A stretch of 64,000 nucleotides of DNA from a virus: positions 16,458-80,457 of IMG/VR virus record IMGVR_UViG_3300026534_000035. The stretch is one strand, 5' to 3'. Below are positions 43,707 to 56,700 of this stretch, in pieces (position 1 is the stretch's first letter; every line of letters begins with the position of its first letter). Both the position numbers and the translations under genes were made by a program. The notes beneath the pieces are model-generated. The model saw only the letters and a program-made list of their open reading frames with translations, made no database searches and was not told the origin of the DNA.

Positions 43707-44710
43707 TGGATTTATCTTTAGAGGAATTGGAAGGCTACCTGAATGTTATTTTAATAGCTCAAAAAATAATAGAAATCAGGGGGCTGGAACTGGTATTTAA
43801 GCAACCAGATGTCGCTTTGAAAATGAAAGCGGCTATGGTTTATAATAAAGCGTATAAGGAGGCCATTAATAGTGGTCTCCTTTCTCGCAAAGACTTGTCT
43901 GAATTAATTAAAAAAAGACATATAATTTCTGAAGAAGAACTTAATAGGCTTAGTAGGTTAGAGAGTAAATTAGAAGCTCAAAAAATTTTGTTGAGCAAAA
44001 CTACAAAAGTTAGAGCTAATCAGGATAGACTTAAAAAAATAATTTCGGATTTGGAATCTGAAATATTTAGTATTAAAGAAAAAGAAATGTCCAAACTTAT
44101 GCTTTCTGCGGAAACTAAAGCAGAAGAAGACAGGTATAATTTTTTATGTGCCAAAAGTGTATATCATAATGATTCTCTTTTTTGGCCATCTTATGAGATA
44201 TATAAAAAAGAAACGAATTTGTTATTAAAGAATGAAATTTTATCTGAGTTTATGGCTTTTTATAATGGTATTTCTACAGATGTTATTAGATATATTGCTA
44301 GACATAATTTATGGAGAGTGAGATATGTAACAAGTAGAAAAACTTCTGAGGCATTATTTGGTAGACCTACTTCAGAGTATACAATAGATATGCTTAATTT
44401 AGCTTTTTGGTCTAATTATTATCAACAGATTTATGATATGTTGCCAGAAGACAGGCCCCCTGAAAGTATTATAGAAGATGATGAAGCACTAGATGCTTAC
44501 ATGAAATCTTTCTATGATGAACAAGAAAAAGAAGCAATGGCAAGGAAGGCGGAACGGAAAATAGGTGGCAAACTGTCAGCGTTTGATCAAGAAGAAGTAA
44601 TAGTAACTCGATCTAATGAGTTATATGAAGATATTAAATATGATAAACCAAGAGAAGCGCAACGAATAAGGGATAAAACGGATATTAGGAAAAAGGCACG
44701 GCGTAGATAG
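43706..44710 (+). CDS. Probable tail-assembly protein
   Basis: This 334-residue protein starts on the stop of the previous gene. The first 150 residues are a helical, coiled-coil-like region (L-E-S-K-L-E-A-Q-K-I-L-L). The second half has E-F-M-A-F-Y-N-G-I-S-T and an L-N-L-A-F-W-S-N-Y-Y segment. The C-terminus is basic. Position immediately before the tape measure suggests the second chaperone that keeps the tape measure soluble during tail assembly. Confidence 0.58.
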   Translation: MDLSLEELEGYLNVILIAQKIIEIRGLELVFKQPDVALKMKAAMVYNKAYKEAINSGLLSRKDLSELIKKRHIISEEELNRLSRLESKLEAQKILLSKTTKVRANQDRLKKIISDLESEIFSIKEKEMSKLMLSAETKAEEDRYNFLCAKSVYHNDSLFWPSYEIYKKETNLLLKNEILSEFMAFYNGISTDVIRYIARHNLWRVRYVTSRKTSEALFGRPTSEYTIDMLNLAFWSNYYQQIYDMLPEDRPPESIIEDDEALDAYMKSFYDEQEKEAMARKAERKIGGKLSAFDQEEVIVTRSNELYEDIKYDKPREAQRIRDKTDIRKKARRR

Positions 44711-44757
44711 GTATATATAATTATATAATATTTTATTATTAATTGGAGGAGCTTATC

Positions 44758-47700
44758 TTGGCTAATGACATTAATGTAAATTTTAATTTAAAAAACAACC
44801 CTTCTAACTTACCGGCGGCTCCTACTTTATCAGGAAACAAGCAGCTGGCTGCAACATTAGAGAAAATATTAGTTCCAGTTCTAAAAAACATTGAGCGAGG
44901 CTCATCTGATGCACTTAAACGTGCAATGATAGAGTATAGTAAATCTACGTCTCAAGGTGGGGGTTCTGCTAATTCCAAAGAATTTGAAAAAATTTTTAAT
45001 AGTAGTTTTAATAATTTTGGTAAAAGACTCGCTCGTATATTAGAACAGCTTATTTTACATCTCAATAAAGGTACTAGTCCACAACAATTTCAAACAGAAC
45101 TTAAAAAAGCTATACGTACTGAGGTAGATATAGCTTTAAATAAGTTTCAAAAGAAGGCCTCCTCTCATAATATAGGTATATCTACATCCCAGCAAACACA
45201 AGCAGCCGAAAAAATCACTGATGCATTGGTTAAAAAATACGATGCGTCATTAAGTGGGCATGTTGCGAAATTATCTGTTGCTATTAATGAACTTAAACAG
45301 CTGACAGAAAAAAGTATGCTTGCTATTAAAGAAGGAAAACAAGCGTATGAGAATAAAGATTTAAAGCATGCTGTTTCTGCTATTCAAAAAGGGATAGAGG
45401 TTTTACATCAAAAAGAACAAACACAAGCAGCTTTTAAAGAACTTAAAGAGGTTAGTAAGCAATTAGGCGAGCAGCAAAAAGATGTTGCTAAGCAGATAGC
45501 AGAAGGTATTAAAACTTTAAAGAGCACTGTAGATAGTAGAGCATATAGAGCTAAAAAAGAGATATCTAAATCTCCTGTTGAGGTTTCTACTGGAATTACT
45601 AAAGAAGTTATAACTGCCTTAAAAAAGATTCCTGGGATTTCTGAAAACAAAGAGCTCATTAAAAAAATAGAGCTTATTAACAACAATATAACAAGTATAG
45701 AAACAGCTGTTAAATCTTTTAAAGAGCTTAAAAAAGTAGTTGATCAAGCTAAAAAAACAAAATCAATAGATGTAGAAGAGTATAAAAAAATAGTACAGCT
45801 TTTTAAAGATTTAAGTACTGCTGGTGGAAAATTTAAAACACTTCCTAGACGAGATAGGGAAGAGCTTAAATCTCCAGTAGTAGAAAAAATGGTAGCTGTT
45901 GTAGCTAAGTATGATAAAAGAGCTCAAGCTCTTTTAGAATATATACATAGTATTCAAAAACCGACCGCCGAACCTTCTACAGTGTCTATAGCACCTAAAG
46001 GTATTAAGTCGATTGAGACCGCTGTCGAAAAGGGGATTGAAGAGGGGTCTAAGAAAAAAACTGCTGTTGATAAGGCAATGGCTGCTTATACAGCAAAAGA
46101 AATTAAAAATGTAGTAAAGGAATTTATTTCTGAATACAAAAAAACAATACAAGAAGCATCTTCTAAAAAAATAGATACTAAGTTTCTAGAAGCCGCATAT
46201 AAGTCAGGTAGTTTAAAAGGAGTAATTAAAAAGGCGACTGAAATTAAAGGAACAGAAAAATTAAGAGAGTCTGCTAATGTTTTATTAGGAATGGGTGACC
46301 AAAAAGACATATCTAAGGCTATTTCTGATATGTCTGATAAATTTGGAAGTATAAGTGACGGCTTAGACTCGCTTCAAGATACTTTAAAAAGAGCCACTAA
46401 ACAAGTGGAGGAGTCTGTTCCAGAGGGTTTGAAAAAGAAGGGCGAAGATGTAGCAGCCGGTTTAGAAGATTTAAAGAAAAGTATTGAAGAGAGTGTAAAA
46501 GCTAGTGATGGAGTCACAGAAGAATTAAAGAACATTAAACCGCCTACTAAGTCTACTCCGAAATATAGTTCTTCAAGAGATACTTTAAATAGAATAAGTT
46601 TACAAAAAAAACTACAACAACGACAAGTTACTGAATACCCTGAAACTTTAATTTCTCCTGATTTGGATATTAAAAAACTGTTGGGGTCTTCTTTAAAATC
46701 TAAAAATAAGTCTATATCCGAAGCCTCTAAAGAAATAGGTAAAAATGTAGAAGACTTGGCTAGTTCTTTGAGTAAATTACAAAAAGATATTGTAGACACT
46801 CTAGAAAACGGCTTACCTCGTAAAAAGAACTGGCATTGGGAAATAGTTAAAAGAGCTGGTGATGATATCTCTAAGTATTTTAAAGCCGCCGGCGGAGCAG
46901 GTGAAGCTAATGCTAAAAATGCTCGTTATTGGAAATTACAAATTGCGGATGTGTCGAAACTTAAAGAATTTTTAGAAAAAGGCTCAGACGATTTAACTGG
47001 TGTGGTTACACTAGTAAATGAAGCTAAAAGAAAATTAATTAATGATATTACTAAGTATAAATCTAATACGAATGATTTGGCTGAAGGAATAGCTGAATGG
47101 ATAAAAACTACTTCTGATAGAGAAATAAAAGAATGGGGTGATATAAAAAATTCATATGTGGCACACAGAAATAAACAGCTTAGTGTAATAAAGAAAAAAT
47201 ATAAGGGTGGCACGGTATCTAGAGCTATGATTGACGATATTAAGAAGACTTTTTCTGAGGATCTTTCTAATATCTTTCAGGATACCTATGCTACAGTGGT
47301 TGCTAATAAAGAACTCTCTTCTAAAAATTTAGTTAGGAATATTCACATCCCTGCATTACGCTTATCTAAGACTGGAACACCTGTTTTGGAAACGGCATCA
47401 GGAAGCCAACGTGCAGTAGCTGGTTTTGCCAAATTTACTACCGGTTTAGAAAAATTGTTTTCTAAAGTAGAAAAAACTTCTATACCATTAGAAGATATAG
47501 GAAAGTATAAAGAAGAAATTCAGTCTATTGGGATTAGACCTACTAGTGTTAGTGAGTTAGGAAAGGCTAATGCTGTTGCTGAAAGCATGTTTTCTGATTT
47601 AGCTAAAACTGCAAATCTTAGTGTAAGTGATATGAAGCAGCAATATAAAGAAGCTGCTATTATGAAGGGAGCGGAATTAAAGCGGCGCGGAGTTATTAAA

Positions 47701-50700
47701 GACGTACCTACCTATGTTAATAAAATTAGCGAAGCATTTGACAAATTTAAGTCTGGTCCAATTGATATTTTAATGTCTGAGATGAATAAATTAGGCGTTA
47801 GTGCTTATGATTTGGTCAAGTCTATGGATTCTATAAAATTTGAAAATGTGTATGATGTATACAAAAAGGTTTTGTCAGAACCCCTTCAAAAATTAGCAAG
47901 TCGTCCAAATAATAGTAATATCCGTAATTTTGAACAAGCTACAAGGCAGGTAGAGCAGTTGATGCCTTTAGCTCCTCAAAGTAGAGTCCGACGAGCTTAC
48001 CACCAGCAAAATGTTTTAAATTTAAGGACTTATACTTCTGATGTTTATAAGGGCTTAGGTTATTCTGAAAGGCAGCAACTTACTTCCCCTGATGCCCAAA
48101 AAAGACTGATAAAAGATTTAAACTTAAGATTTGATGAAATGTCAAAGGAAGCCAAAGTATTGAAACAGTCTGGCTTGTCTAGAACAAATGCTTTGCCGTA
48201 TAGAGTTAAGCAAATTTCTAGTTTGGGGTTGCCTGAGTCTCAGGCTGGAAGTATAGCTGACTTTACTCGCGGAAAAGTATTGTCTGAACGTGATGAGTAT
48301 GAAAAAGGAGTTAAGCATTTAAAAGTATTAGGTGGTATGGGTGTTAAGATGTACACAGAAAATCTAGCCAAGATGGCTCCTTTTGGTCAATTTCAACAAA
48401 TAGGTAGAAACATTGCTAGTACAACTAATGCTTTAACTTCTAATTTAGATAAAATAAAGAAATTACCTGGAGTAAAATTAGAAGGGGTTAGTACCGAATT
48501 TCCTACACTTAGGACTCAAAAAGAACAAGCACTTATTAGATCTGGAAGATACGGGACTCAAGGCTATGGATTTAATGTATTAACTGAACTAAGGCATAGT
48601 GCTTCCACCTTTGAAGATCAAATAGTTGTATCTGGTAAGTTGGCTAAGGCTCTTACTGCTATTGTTCGAAATATAGTTATGCCGAGTGCTAAGGGAAGAG
48701 CGTATAATAAGAGCGAGCTAGAAGAAATTAGTAAACCTATAGCCTCTGCTGTTGAGGACCTTCAGAAAAAATTAGTGGCTGATACTCCTATGAATAAAAG
48801 AATTGGTGAAGTAAGTCGTGTTTTTCAGAAAGTTCTAGGAGTAGAGCAAAAGTATAAGGGTCGCGCGGATAAAGCCCTTGTCAATGAAATAAAAGATACT
48901 CTATCAGTTGTCCGAGGAGAAGACGTAAATGTTCAAACGGCTAAATTAACTGAAGTGTTTCTTAATCACTTTGGTAGAAAGCTTACTACTAGATATGGCT
49001 CCAAAGGTGTTAGTATAGCGACTGAGGTTGGTCCTGATAAGTCGGACTACATGAAAAGTTTAAAACAAGTTTTGAAACAATATGCTAGAGAAGGCACTAA
49101 AATAAAAGTTCTGCCCGTTGATCAAGTTAAAAAAGGAGCAGGTTTAGGTGTAGCCGTTCTGCCGAAGTCTATGGGGGAACTATTAGCAGAGCTTATAGAT
49201 AAAAATAAAGATAAACTAATAGCTTCTGGTAAAAGTTCACAAGCAATTTCAGGATTAAAAACACAGTTATTAGAATCTGGTAATAAATTCATACTTGATT
49301 TATTTAAAGATGCGTCAAAAGGATTAGTTACTGAAAATGAAGCTTTAAAACAAGCTTCTTTATACAAAAAAATAAATGATATACTAAGATCAGTATATGC
49401 TGATTTTAAAGGGTTGCCGAGCGGAATTGAGGGTATAAAAAAAGTAAAAGAATTATACACTTCTAAAACAAAAGGTAAAGGAGAGTTGTATAAGGAAGTC
49501 CCAATCGATGTTAGGATTAGCTCTAAAGGTATAGGTAAGCGTGGCTTACAGCCCGAAGTCTTAGAGGCAGTAATGAATAATATTGTAGGTAGTGCTAAAG
49601 GGCCTACAACAATAAAATCTGATTTTGAGAAAAATAAACTATATCAAAAACTATTGGGTGGTCCTAAGACTCCTGGTCGTTTAAGTGTAATTAGTGAAGC
49701 ATTAGGATATAAGTCAACTGTTCCTGGAACATTAGAACAAAAACTTAAGGATCCTACAAGAATAAAAAAATTAGAAAAACAACTTTTACAAAAATTTGGT
49801 AAAGACAAACCTGATTTATCAAAATATGCCGCAGAATTAGAGGCACTTTCTAATTATTATGTGGATGTAATTGATGAATTGGGAAAACGTAGGAAAAGTT
49901 TAGTTGGTAAAAAGTTTTTGGAAATTGTTGAAGAGCCGGGAGAAACTCAGAAATGGACTAAGCAACAAGTAGTCAAAGCACAAAAAGGACTAAAATTAAA
50001 TATTCAAGCTTATACTGCCTATGCTGATATCTTTGGTAAGAATTCGGCCATAATGAAGGAGATTTCTGGTAAACAAAGTTTGCAAGCAAAAGAAGCTATG
50101 GAATATTTGAAAGCTTTAGAGGCCAGTCCTTATAGTTCCGCAAATAATTCTGATTTAGTGAAAAAATTAAAAGAGGGTTCTAAAAAGGTTAAATTAGGTA
50201 ATATATCAACTTTTGATTTGTCTACTGGTATGTTTAAACCAGGGTCTAATAGAGACTTAACTGGTTCAGTGTTTGATGTTAAAAAATTTCCTACTGCTTT
50301 TACTACTCAAATTCCTAAGACTACTGGTAAACCAGGAGAAACCGAACCTTTTTATGTTCCCGGCCCCCTGGCGCGAGGAAATTATCCCGAACCATTAATT
50401 GCGGGAGAACACGGGGTTACTACAATTGGCAGAAGATTACAGCATGTGATAAACATGGCAAAAGCTGCTGAAGATTTAATTAAATTGCCAAAAGAATTAG
50501 ACAAACAAATTTCAGTGCTAGAAGATGAGTTAGCTAAGCTACTTAAATCTGGTGCTAGTACAAAAGAAATAGACATTGTCACTAAGCATTTAGAGTCAGC
50601 TAAAGCTGAAAAAGCTAATTTACTTTCTGGAGCAAATGCTTTGGATGCTAAAAAAATTAATCAAATTGCTCCTTTAATTATTAAAAAAGTAACCAAAGCT

Positions 50701-53700
50701 TCACCAGAAGAAAAGGAACATTTTAGAAAAGTAATATCTGAATTTGTTGGTCAAGAAGTAGGTACTACTGGTTCACTTGGCGGTTTAGGTCCTGCTTTAG
50801 ATACTCTAGTTGGTCCAATGGCTGATTTAAATAAAGGGGTGTCATTGAAACAGGCCGTTAATATGGCTAATGAAGTAGTTAAAATTTTAAGTAAAAATGT
50901 TGGTCAACGAAGTAAAGAAGAAAAAGATTTATTGGATAGATTTAGAAATCTAAAAGATGTTGCTACTAATACCGCATTTAAGGGGCAAGATTTAACGTCT
51001 GATGATGTTTTAAAAAACGTAGCTACTCAGTATGCTAAGTGGAGCAAAAAAAGAGCTTCTGCTCCGACTTATTTGAGTCAGATTCGCAGTAATAAAACGG
51101 CTGTGTTGGACTTAGTTAAAAAGTTTGGAATTAAAAAAGATTTAGGGATTGATTTAGAGTCAGAGTATAAGAAGCGACTTCAATTACTTGAGAAAGCTAA
51201 AATTGATTATTATAAAGAATTAGCTGAAAAAGCTGTTGGTAAAAAAGGCGCTGTAGCAGAAGTTTTATTTACAAGGCATGTTCCTGCACAATTAGGAAAG
51301 GCCGTTACTGCAGTAGTTGATAAAACCAAGGAACTTAATAGTTTTAAAAGTTTTTTGTCTAAGTTTTATGAAAAAAGTGAAAAACAGTTGGGGCCTGATT
51401 TAGCTAAAGAGTTGGGAACAGAAGAAGAATATTCTAAGTTATCAAAAGAAATAGGCGACATATCAACTAAACATAGTGAAATTATTCATAAATATGTAAA
51501 GCAGAATATTCCCGTATTGAAGCAGACTGAAATAGGTATTCCTGCTTCGGCAGCAAAGAATATTCCTGTGGAATTTACTAAGAAATATAGAATAGAAAAA
51601 GAAGGCTTATTGAGCGAAGTACCTAAAGAAGCTCAAAAACCAACAAAGGGTAGTTTATTTGATTTACTGTCCTATAAAAGAAAGCTGGAAACCTCTAAAC
51701 GATTAACTAAAGACGTTGTTACTGGTGGTCCTGGTAAAGATGTTTCTCAGGATATAAAGAAATACATAGATAATGAGCTTTTACCTTATATTGAAAGTGT
51801 AAGATTTCCTTTTACTGGAACTTCGAGTGTACAGCCATATAAAGCTAAGCTACTTCCTTCTATAAAAGGCGAGGCTGGAGTAGATTTAACTAAGCATATT
51901 TTAGCTGTTCCAGGGATTCCTGATTTCGGCAAAGGTGGTATAGAAGAGTTTGATAAAATAATTCAACATCTTAAGGATAAGATAGAAAAAGCAAGTGCTC
52001 TTAGAGAACAAGCGTATAATGCTGGGGATGTTGGAAAAGCCCAAAAACTTACTGCCGTAATAGAGGAACTAACTAAAGCTATTTCTGCAGTTATTCCTAA
52101 ATATACAGCCGTGCAACAAAAGCTGGATTTTGATGGCGACCAAATAGAAATCCATAGTGCTGTAACTGAAGCTGCTAGAAAAGATATTAAAAAGCATTTT
52201 GAAAGTTTGAGCAAAGATGTAGATAGTACAGCAGCCAAGTTTAGAGATGCCTTTACCTATGACCCCACAAAAAGTGATGCTCCCGGAGGTAAATACACTT
52301 TAGCTGAAATGGCGGCCGCTTTTGAAAAGAAATTTCCTGCTAAAAAAGGTTTTGAGTTTTTAAAGAAGCCCTTTTTGACGTCAGATTTAAAATATATTTC
52401 CCCTCAAAAACAACTATCTATTTTGTCAGAGCAGTTACAAGGAAATGTAAAAACTGTTTTGGAAAATGTTATAGAGAAAAGCGTGATAGGTGTTAATGAG
52501 AAAGGTATTTCAAATAAAGAACTTATTAAAGAGGCTATCAAGGCTGTACCAGAATCTAAGGATACACTATCTTATTCAAAAGCTTTATTGAATGCTATCA
52601 AGAAGTTAGACTCAGACATTAATAAAAGTTCTGGTAAACCTAGTAATTTAACTAAGATGGTCACTGGTGGTGTTGCAAATAGCCTATATGAAACTAAATT
52701 TAAGAACGCTATTGAAGCGCAATTATTTAAAATTCATACGGGGCCTGAAACTGAAGCTATTACTAGAGTTCAGAAATTTGCCAGCGCCAGAACTTCCTTC
52801 CCTAAAGGTCCTTTAACAAAAGTTGGGGTAGATTTTAAGAAAGAGTACATTACTCAAATGAATGAAATGTTAAGGTTCGCTTTACAGAAAGGAATGGATG
52901 TAAAGCATGCTGGAGCAGGTACTGTTTCTGGAGATATAGTTAAAGGGCTTACTAGTGGTAAAGAGGGTTTAAAAACTCTTTTGGAGAAAATAGGACTAGT
53001 TGGTAATAAGCCTTCTGAAGATTTTAAAGGGCTAAAAGAGTTTGCGGATATAAATGCAAAAGCTATAAGAAATCAAGTAGGTAAATTGACCAATGAAGAA
53101 GTTTTAAAGCAGGCTCAAGAATTGGTGCCGGAAAAAGACTTGTCGAATAAAAGCAGGGAAACATTAACTCAAATTATTGTAAACAAATTGGGGTTTAAAG
53201 GGTTTTTGGAAGACCTTCAAAAGGGAATTCATCAAGAGGTTTATAAAGCCCTGCTTGAAGAAGCTAAAAAAATGCCAGCCTACCAAAGAAAGGGCAAGCC
53301 TGTAGAGCAATATGCTACGGAAAAACTTAATCAATTAACTACAGATAAACGTGCAGATTTACTTAATAAATATTTTATACAAACTAAATTGCCGTTGTAC
53401 GGAACTCGCACATCCACTGCTACAGGTGTTGGTCAGTTACGAGAGATAACCCGTAAATATGGCAAAGAGGCTATAAGTGTTCCTAATTTAGAACTACCTA
53501 AAAATGTAAAAAATGATTACGTGGAGAAATTTAAGATAGCTGCAGCCACTGCTCAAAATGTGCGTGAAAAAATAGGACAGTTTGGTTCCGAAGGCATTTC
53601 CGGTCCTTTTTCTGATATGGTAAGCACCAGTATAGATGCTATCTATAATGAACAACGCAAAGTAAATAAAATTGCACAGAGTATACAAGGAACACCATAT

Positions 53701-56700
53701 GAAAAAGTAAGTAAAAAAGTAGAGGATTTAGCGGACAGGATTGTTAATGAAAAAGGCATTCCAGAGTTTGCTAAAAAGCTGTTTTATGGTAAAGGAAACC
53801 TATCTCCCAAGTTTTTGAAAAACATGGAATCTCAAGTAGAGGATTATACTCGTTTAGCTGGTTTGCCAAATTTGGAGGTTGGAGAAAAACAACGTGTTAG
53901 AGATGTGTCTATTTCAAAGTTCTCTAAGATTTTAAGAAAACAAGTCCCTGAACTTGATGAAAATCAAATAAAAGACTATTCCGAACGATTATCTCGAAAA
54001 GCCATTGCTCTTTACAAATTAGACAGAGCTATGACTGCTTTTGTAGAAAAGGCCAAATCTGGGGCTTATATCACCGATTTATTTCCTTCAAGTGAAGATA
54101 GAAAGCTTGCTGCCAAAACAGGGATATCCTCTAAGAATTTAATACGTGATAATATTAGTAAGCAAAAAGAAGCTTTAAAAAATGTTCAGGCTTCGTATTC
54201 AAGTGCTGAAGAGAGTGCTGAAAAGATTAGAGAAGGTAAGCGTAGAGCAGGTGTTTTCGGAGGCGGCGGAAATTTTGGCGAAGGAGTTCCTGGAGGAACT
54301 ACTGGTATGCCTTCTGGCGGCGGTGTTGTTCCGGTTTATATCGTGGGTGTTGCTGAGAATGTCGGTAACATAATTTTTACTCGCGGCGGCGGACAGCAGG
54401 TAACCCCACCATCTGGGCTGGCTGGACAATATGCAGAACCTAAATTATATAATGTTCAGAGATTAAGAGATTTAGCTAATAAAGCCTCTGGCAATATAAA
54501 TATTATGAAGGGTTCTGATTTTGGTAGTATTTATAGAGCAAGTGCTTTTCATGGCGGAGGACCTTATTTAGGTGAGGGTAAAGGAAATGTAAGTGACTTT
54601 GAAAAATCAGCTAGGGTGAATAGATTACAAGTTAAAGCTATGGTGAAAACGATGCTTGGTGCACAAGCACCAGCTACTTCACCTAAGGGACAATTATTAG
54701 AGTCTTCTGCTATTTTAGGCACCGGTCTTCATTCTAAAATTGAAAAATATATGAAGGATTTGTATGGGGACAAAGCAGAGTTTGAAAAAATGATTGTTCT
54801 CCAGAACAAAGAAATCGGCACTATAACTGGACACATAGACGCTGTAATAAAAGAAGGTGATAAATATAAAAAAGTTATAGACGTAAAGACTGTATCTGCT
54901 AGTAGAGTCAAGGATATTGGGGCTGCCATAAAACGAGCAAAAAGTTCTAAATACTCAGATATAAAGAATTTAATTAAGGACTATGAGTCTCGTAGAAAAT
55001 TAGAAGAAGTTGCTTCTCAGTTAAATATTTATTTGAAAGCATTGGGTACCGATTTGGAAGCAGAGGCCCAATTCTATAACAGATTTAAGCCCGAAGCAGG
55101 TCCTACTATAGTCAAGTTTAAATTTGATCCAGCACGTTATAAAAGAGATATAGCTAATGTTAAAAGGGCACGTGAGGCCATTGTTGCTTCTGGTGCTAAG
55201 TTTGCTAAGACTGCATCTTTAGAAGAAGTTAAATCTGCTAAACCGCAAGAATTGACTAAAAAAGAAGAGGAGTATTTAATAAATGCAGGTAAATCTTATT
55301 TTATAGATTCTGTAAGGAAGCTAGCAGAGAAAAAGCACGGTAAAGCAGGCAGTGCTAAGTTTAGTTCTGTTGAAGATATTAAAAAAAGAATAAGTATTGA
55401 AAAAACAAGACTTGGGTATCACTCTATGGCTACAGGCCCAAGTATTGAAGAAATTTTAAATCCACCTCCTGTTATTCCAGGCACTGGCGCTAAAGTAGAG
55501 TTTCAAAATCTTAGGAATTTACATGCTATAACAAAGGCCTTCCAACAACAACAGGGTTTTGAGGTGTCTAAGTCTGGTATGAGAGGCCTTCCTACTGAAA
55601 TTCAAGACATGTTAAGAAGTGTGCAGGCTTCTGGCCCCAAAGGCCCAGAATTTACAGATCTTATTAATAAACTTAAAGATGCGGGCGTGATGAAACATAA
55701 AGATGTTTTTAAGTCCTGGCGTTTATATAAGATTGCTGTAGGGGATTTCTTTGTTAAAGAGATGGAAAGGGCGCAGAAAGATATTAAATATTTTAAGGAA
55801 GCCAATGATTATACTTCTGCTTTAAATGCTGCAGGTAAATTTAAACGAAATTTAAGTCAGATGCAGGGATATATTAGACAAAATATAGGGAAGCCTACTG
55901 ATATATATACTCATAATAAGCGATATTTATATCCCGGTTTGGCCAAAGCGGCCGGAGTTTATGTTAATCCTTCTGATGTAGCTAAGAACGTTACCGCTCC
56001 AATTGGTGATGACGCCAAACTTATGAAGATTTTTAATACAGTCACCAAAGATTTATCAAATCAGAAAGAAATGTCTACTCCAATAGAAAAGGCCAGAGAT
56101 GTTTTAAGATCACTAGGTAATTTAGACGAGAATGTGGTAAAAGTCCTCACTGATGCTGAAAAACTGAAACGAATGGGCACAGAAGTTATACAAGCATGGG
56201 ATGTTAATAAAATCTCTGAGAATTTAACTAAATTAAGAACTGCCTTAGAAGGTTTTGCTAAACAGAATCTTACGGAAGACTTTGAGGCTCCTCAAAGAAA
56301 AAATCTTGAGTTAACGATTAAGCTACTCAAGCAAGTTGAAGATAAATTTGCTTTAATAGGTCATCAGCGGAAACGTGATTTTTCTGGTAATTGGGGAGAC
56401 ATGGGTTTAATTCCAGTTCCTAAATTCGAAACCCCAGATGTTCAAAGAGCCATGCACGAAACTAATTTAAGGAGGGTTAGACAATATTTTAATGTTCCTG
56501 AAGCAAAAGGCGGTCCTAAAATAGGACAGTATTTTACTTACCATGAAAAAATCAGTGATGCTACGGGGAATGTTATAACCAATAAAGCTTTCAATTTCAA
56601 AAAGCAAGGAGAGGCTTTGGATAGGCTAGGTAGGAAATATAGTGTAGTGTCTGAAAGCATGGTTGACCTTATTAAGCGAGGGCAAGATTATAATAGAACC

